DNA from: JAIMBK01 sp040755975
Lineage (GTDB): Bacteria > Bacillota > Desulfotomaculia > Desulfotomaculales > Nap2-2B
NCBI GenBank assembly: GCA_040755975.1
Contig: JBFLZY010000101.1
Coordinates: 1-8,568, forward strand
Direction: 5' to 3'
Length of the DNA stretch: 8,568 bases
The notes beneath the pieces were generated by a model. The model was given only the letters and a program-made list of their open reading frames with translations. It had not been told where the DNA came from and made no database searches. Numbering within the stretch: the stretch's first letter is position 1; each line of letters begins with the position of its first letter. The position numbers and the translations under genes are program-made. Positions 6,584 to 8,568 of the stretch are shown piece after piece.

Positions 6584-7474
6584 ATGGGAGAAAAGGCTAG
6601 AATCGGCTGGATCGGACTGGGAAACATGGGTCAGCCGATGTCTAAAAGGCTGGTTGAGGCCGGCTACCCGGTGACCGTCTACAACCGGACCAGGGAAAAG
6701 GCTGCCGAAGTTGTAAGCGCCGGAGCGAAGATGGCTGAATCTCCCGCGGCCGTCGCCCGCGCCTCTGACTTCGTCTTTACGATGGTTGCCGATTCAGCCG
6801 CTTTAGAAGCCGTATCGCTGGGACCGGACGGGCTGGTGGAGGGGCTGAACCCCGGTAGTGTGGTGATTGACATGAGCACGGTCTCCCCCGAATCTTCCCT
6901 TAAGGTTAACGCGGCCGTCGAGGGCAAAGGGGGCAAGTTATTACGCGCGCCGGTAACCGGAAGCACCGTTTTAGCCAAGGCGGGAACTCTGGGCATATTG
7001 TGTTCCGGCGACCGTGCCGCCTACGAAAGGACGCTGGAGATTTTCCAGGTTCTGGGTAAAAACCAGTTTTACCTGGGGGCGGGCGAAGAATCCCGCTATA
7101 TGAAGCTTGCCCTGAATATGATGATCGGTATTTCCATGCAGATGATGGCGGAGTCTCTGGTCTTCGGAAAGAGGGCAGGATTGGATTGGGCTCAAATGAT
7201 CCAGGTAATTGCAGGGAGTGCGGTCGGGTCCCCGCTTGTTCAGTACAAGGCCAAGCCCGTCACGGAAAGAAATTTCACCCCTGCATTCACCGTAAAATTG
7301 ATGGAAAAGGATTTCGACCTGGCCCTCAATATCGCCAAAAACATGGATGTTTCTCTGCCGGTTACGGCGCTGACCCGCCAGTTTTTGGCTTCGGCCCGCT
7401 CGACCGGGAAAGGCGATCTGGATTTCGCGGCGTTGATTCTGGTGGCCGAAGAGATGGCCGGGATAAAGGAATAG
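6584..7474 (+). CDS. 3-hydroxyisobutyrate dehydrogenase-like NAD(P)-dependent oxidoreductase
   Basis: This is a beta-hydroxyacid dehydrogenase of 296 residues, the normal length. Relatives reversibly oxidise 3-hydroxyisobutyrate, tartronate or 4-hydroxybutyrate to semialdehydes. The N-terminal Rossmann domain has IGWIGLGNMGQPM (7-19), with NRT at 34-36 after the second strand; that arginine often favours NADP, an inference. The substrate loop, usually DAPVSGG, reads RAPVTGS (121-127). Catalytic K174 and N178 are in place (YMKLALN), and K242 of the late EKDFDLAL stretch is present. The start is ATG at 6584, because AGGAGG at 6571-6576 lies 7 bases upstream; the in-frame GTG at 6578 overlaps the tail of that site. 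It follows the M24 gene by 90 bases and precedes the bicupin gene by 37. The substrate cannot be fixed from sequence. Confidence 0.92.
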   Translation: MGEKARIGWIGLGNMGQPMSKRLVEAGYPVTVYNRTREKAAEVVSAGAKMAESPAAVARASDFVFTMVADSAALEAVSLGPDGLVEGLNPGSVVIDMSTVSPESSLKVNAAVEGKGGKLLRAPVTGSTVLAKAGTLGILCSGDRAAYERTLEIFQVLGKNQFYLGAGEESRYMKLALNMMIGISMQMMAESLVFGKRAGLDWAQMIQVIAGSAVGSPLVQYKAKPVTERNFTPAFTVKLMEKDFDLALNIAKNMDVSLPVTALTRQFLASARSTGKGDLDFAALILVAEEMAGIKE

Positions 7475-7511
7475 GGAAGAAAGCGAAACTAAATAAAGGA
7501 GGTTGTGCATT

Positions 7512-8240
7512 TTGAATAAAGCCTTTGTCAGAAATATCACCCAGGCGGTTCCGGCGGCGCCGCCGAAGCACCTGAATGCCCATGCGTGGGCGCTGGTTAA
7601 TCCTGCGCTGGGCGGACCACCGAACATGTCTTTTTTCTCCATCTGTGAAATCCGCCATGGAGGGGCGGCCATTACAGACAATCACAAGGATGCGGACCAC
7701 TGCTACTTCATCTTGTCTGGAAGAGGCTATTCGATCATTAATGGTAAAAGATATGAATACGGCCCCAACGATCTGATGTGGATTCCCGGAAACAGCGATC
7801 ATGAAATGTACCCCATCGGAACAGAAACTCTTCGTTTTGTAGTCACCTTGACAACCGGAACGGATTCTGTACCGTTCAGGCAGACCGAACCTTTTGTCAG
7901 AAACATTAGGGACGTTGAGCCCGTCTGCCCTCCTTTGCATGAAAACGCTTCTTCGTGGCCCCTGGCGGTGCCCAAAAACGGCGGCGGAGACACCATCGAA
8001 TTCTTTATTACGGAAATCCGTCCCGGCGGAGCGGCCTTAAAGGATGTTCATGAAAACGAGGCCCACGTTTACTTCTTCCTGTCCGGAAGGGGATATTCGA
8101 TAATTGAGGGTGAAAGGTTCGATTTTGGCCCAGAGGATGCCCTGTATATTCCAAAGAACTCACAACACGAAATGTATGTCGTAGGGGAGGAAACTCTTCG
8201 TTTTGTGGTAACTTTTTCACCGGCAAGAAAAGTGAAGTAA
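7512..8240 (+). CDS. Bicupin (two tandem cupin_2 domains), function unknown
   Basis: This 242-residue cytosolic protein consists of two cupin barrels that are clear copies of each other (about 5-112 and 128-234). Both contain LSGRGYSII, FGP or YGP, and ETLRFVVT. Each copy has three matching histidines: H58, H63 and H97, and H180, H185 and H219, exactly 122 residues apart. They sit where cupins bind a metal, but the usual HxH plus Glu of motif 1 is here H-x4-H. Cupins of this kind include dioxygenases, isomerases, lyases and sugar- or amino-acid-modifying enzymes, so no reaction can be assigned. The start is TTG at 7512, because AAAGGAGG (7495-7502) lies 9 bases upstream; the in-frame TTG at 7503 touches that site. 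Its place in the operon suggests a step in the same pathway, or a ligand-handling role. Confidence 0.9.
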   Translation: MNKAFVRNITQAVPAAPPKHLNAHAWALVNPALGGPPNMSFFSICEIRHGGAAITDNHKDADHCYFILSGRGYSIINGKRYEYGPNDLMWIPGNSDHEMYPIGTETLRFVVTLTTGTDSVPFRQTEPFVRNIRDVEPVCPPLHENASSWPLAVPKNGGGDTIEFFITEIRPGGAALKDVHENEAHVYFFLSGRGYSIIEGERFDFGPEDALYIPKNSQHEMYVVGEETLRFVVTFSPARKVK

Positions 8241-8310
8241 AAAACAATTCCACTGGTTGCTTGGGGCCACATGAGGTACCACGCGAAGATATTTTTTCTC
8301 CTTTCAACGT

Positions 8311-8346
8311 TGTGCCGGTCCGGTACCAGAGGTACGGGCTGGCACA
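8311..8346 (+). other. Long imperfect hairpin before the ABC-transporter binding-protein gene
   Basis: Bases 8311-8321 pair with 8336-8346 (11 bp including two G-U). A single bulged G at 8322 follows, then 8323-8327 pair with 8331-8335 around an AGA loop. No T-run follows, so it is not a normal terminator. It ends 14 bases before the AGGAGG region. It could be an mRNA-processing or stabilising hairpin that sets separate expression of the binding protein, or a protein-binding site. The rest of the 132-base gap (8241-8310) shows no convincing promoter or terminator to me. Confidence 0.5.
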
Positions 8347-8372
8347 AATTAATATATTAAGGAGGAGATGTT

Positions 8373-8568
8373 ATGAAGTTCGGAAAATTCAAATGGGCGG
8401 TGTTGGCCGCTCTGCCGGTGCTTTTGGCCCTACTCTTCATTGCCGGCTGCGGCCAAAAGAGCGGCACCCCCGCGGCGCCGGGCGCCTCCAAGGCGCCTTC
8501 CGCCCAGCGTGACTACATCCTCATCGGCAGGCCGAACCCGACCACCGGTCCTTTAGCCGGCTTCGGCG
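8373..8568 (+). CDS. ABC-transporter substrate-binding lipoprotein, branched-chain amino acid (LivK-like) type, N-terminal part
   Basis: Only the first 65 codons are in the window; the gene continues beyond base 8568. The start is ATG at 8373 behind a strong AGGAGG (8360-8365). The product begins with a lipoprotein signal: K-rich N terminus, hydrophobic stretch 9-23 and lipobox IAGC with the lipidated Cys at residue 26. A low-complexity Ala/Pro/Gly/Ser linker (29-43) follows, then the first strand of a type I periplasmic-binding fold, ILIGRPNPTTGPLAGFG. That run resembles the IGxxxPLTGPLAxxG start of LivK-type receptors for branched-chain amino acids, amides and urea-like compounds. It would be anchored outside the membrane and deliver substrate to a permease, whose genes are expected just downstream. 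Last in the operon seen here, it suggests uptake of the compound processed by the preceding enzymes. Confidence 0.85.
   Translation, partial: MKFGKFKWAVLAALPVLLALLFIAGCGQKSGTPAAPGASKAPSAQRDYILIGRPNPTTGPLAGFG

Noticed and set aside
5567..7681. Long antisense open frames opposite the M24, dehydrogenase and other genes
   Set aside because: They lie opposite well-supported genes, their translations show no recognisable domains, and GC-biased third positions explain the lack of stops.
8271..8290. T-box-like GGTACC-A-CGCG before the amino-acid-type transporter gene
   Set aside because: The AGGGTGG half is absent, the spacing is wrong and the gap is too short for stem I and a specifier loop.
8339..8355. 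Possible second sigma-54 promoter before the binding-protein gene (TGGCAC at 8340-8345)
   Set aside because: The -12 GC is missing at the required distance. The TGGCAC at 3004-3009 likewise lacks a -12 half.

Overview
The window looks like a chromosomal piece of a moderately GC-rich Gram-positive bacterium. My best guess is a Desulfotomaculum/Pelotomaculum-type clostridium, inferred from style and not from any database match. The reasons are a glmS ribozyme leader, strong AGGAGG-type Shine-Dalgarno sequences, several TTG starts, a sigma-54 regulator of the AcoR type and a Gram-positive-style lipoprotein signal. All genes lie on the + strand.

Layout: (1) Positions 1-2235 are the glmS unit. 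The window opens inside the glmS self-cleaving ribozyme, continues through a hairpin-rich spacer and the complete glmS gene (glucosamine-6-phosphate synthase), and ends at a clear intrinsic terminator. (2) Positions 2265-5030 are a regulatory pair: a GntR/FCD-family repressor behind its own sigma-A-like promoter and a palindromic operator candidate, then a GAF-PAS-AAA+-Fis sigma-54 activator. (3) Positions 5031-5263 are a control region with two 17-bp palindromes, a weak terminator, a well-spaced -24/-12 sigma-54 promoter and a tandem 16-17-bp repeat that duplicates the -12 element. (4) Positions 5264-8568 are a putative catabolic operon: an M24/creatinase-fold hydrolase with one changed metal ligand, a 3-hydroxyisobutyrate-dehydrogenase-like oxidoreductase, a bicupin made by internal duplication, and the start of a branched-chain-amino-acid-type ABC transporter binding lipoprotein that runs off the window.

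How it may work together (inference): the GAF domain of the activator senses a small molecule and switches on the sigma-54 promoter, while the GntR protein adds a second layer of control. The binding lipoprotein would capture a substrate, the M24-fold enzyme would split it, and the dehydrogenase and bicupin would process the products. The substrate cannot be read from the sequence. The operon, with its altered M24 active site and dedicated sigma-54 switch, is the most likely place for an undescribed pathway. The glmS section is ordinary housekeeping.
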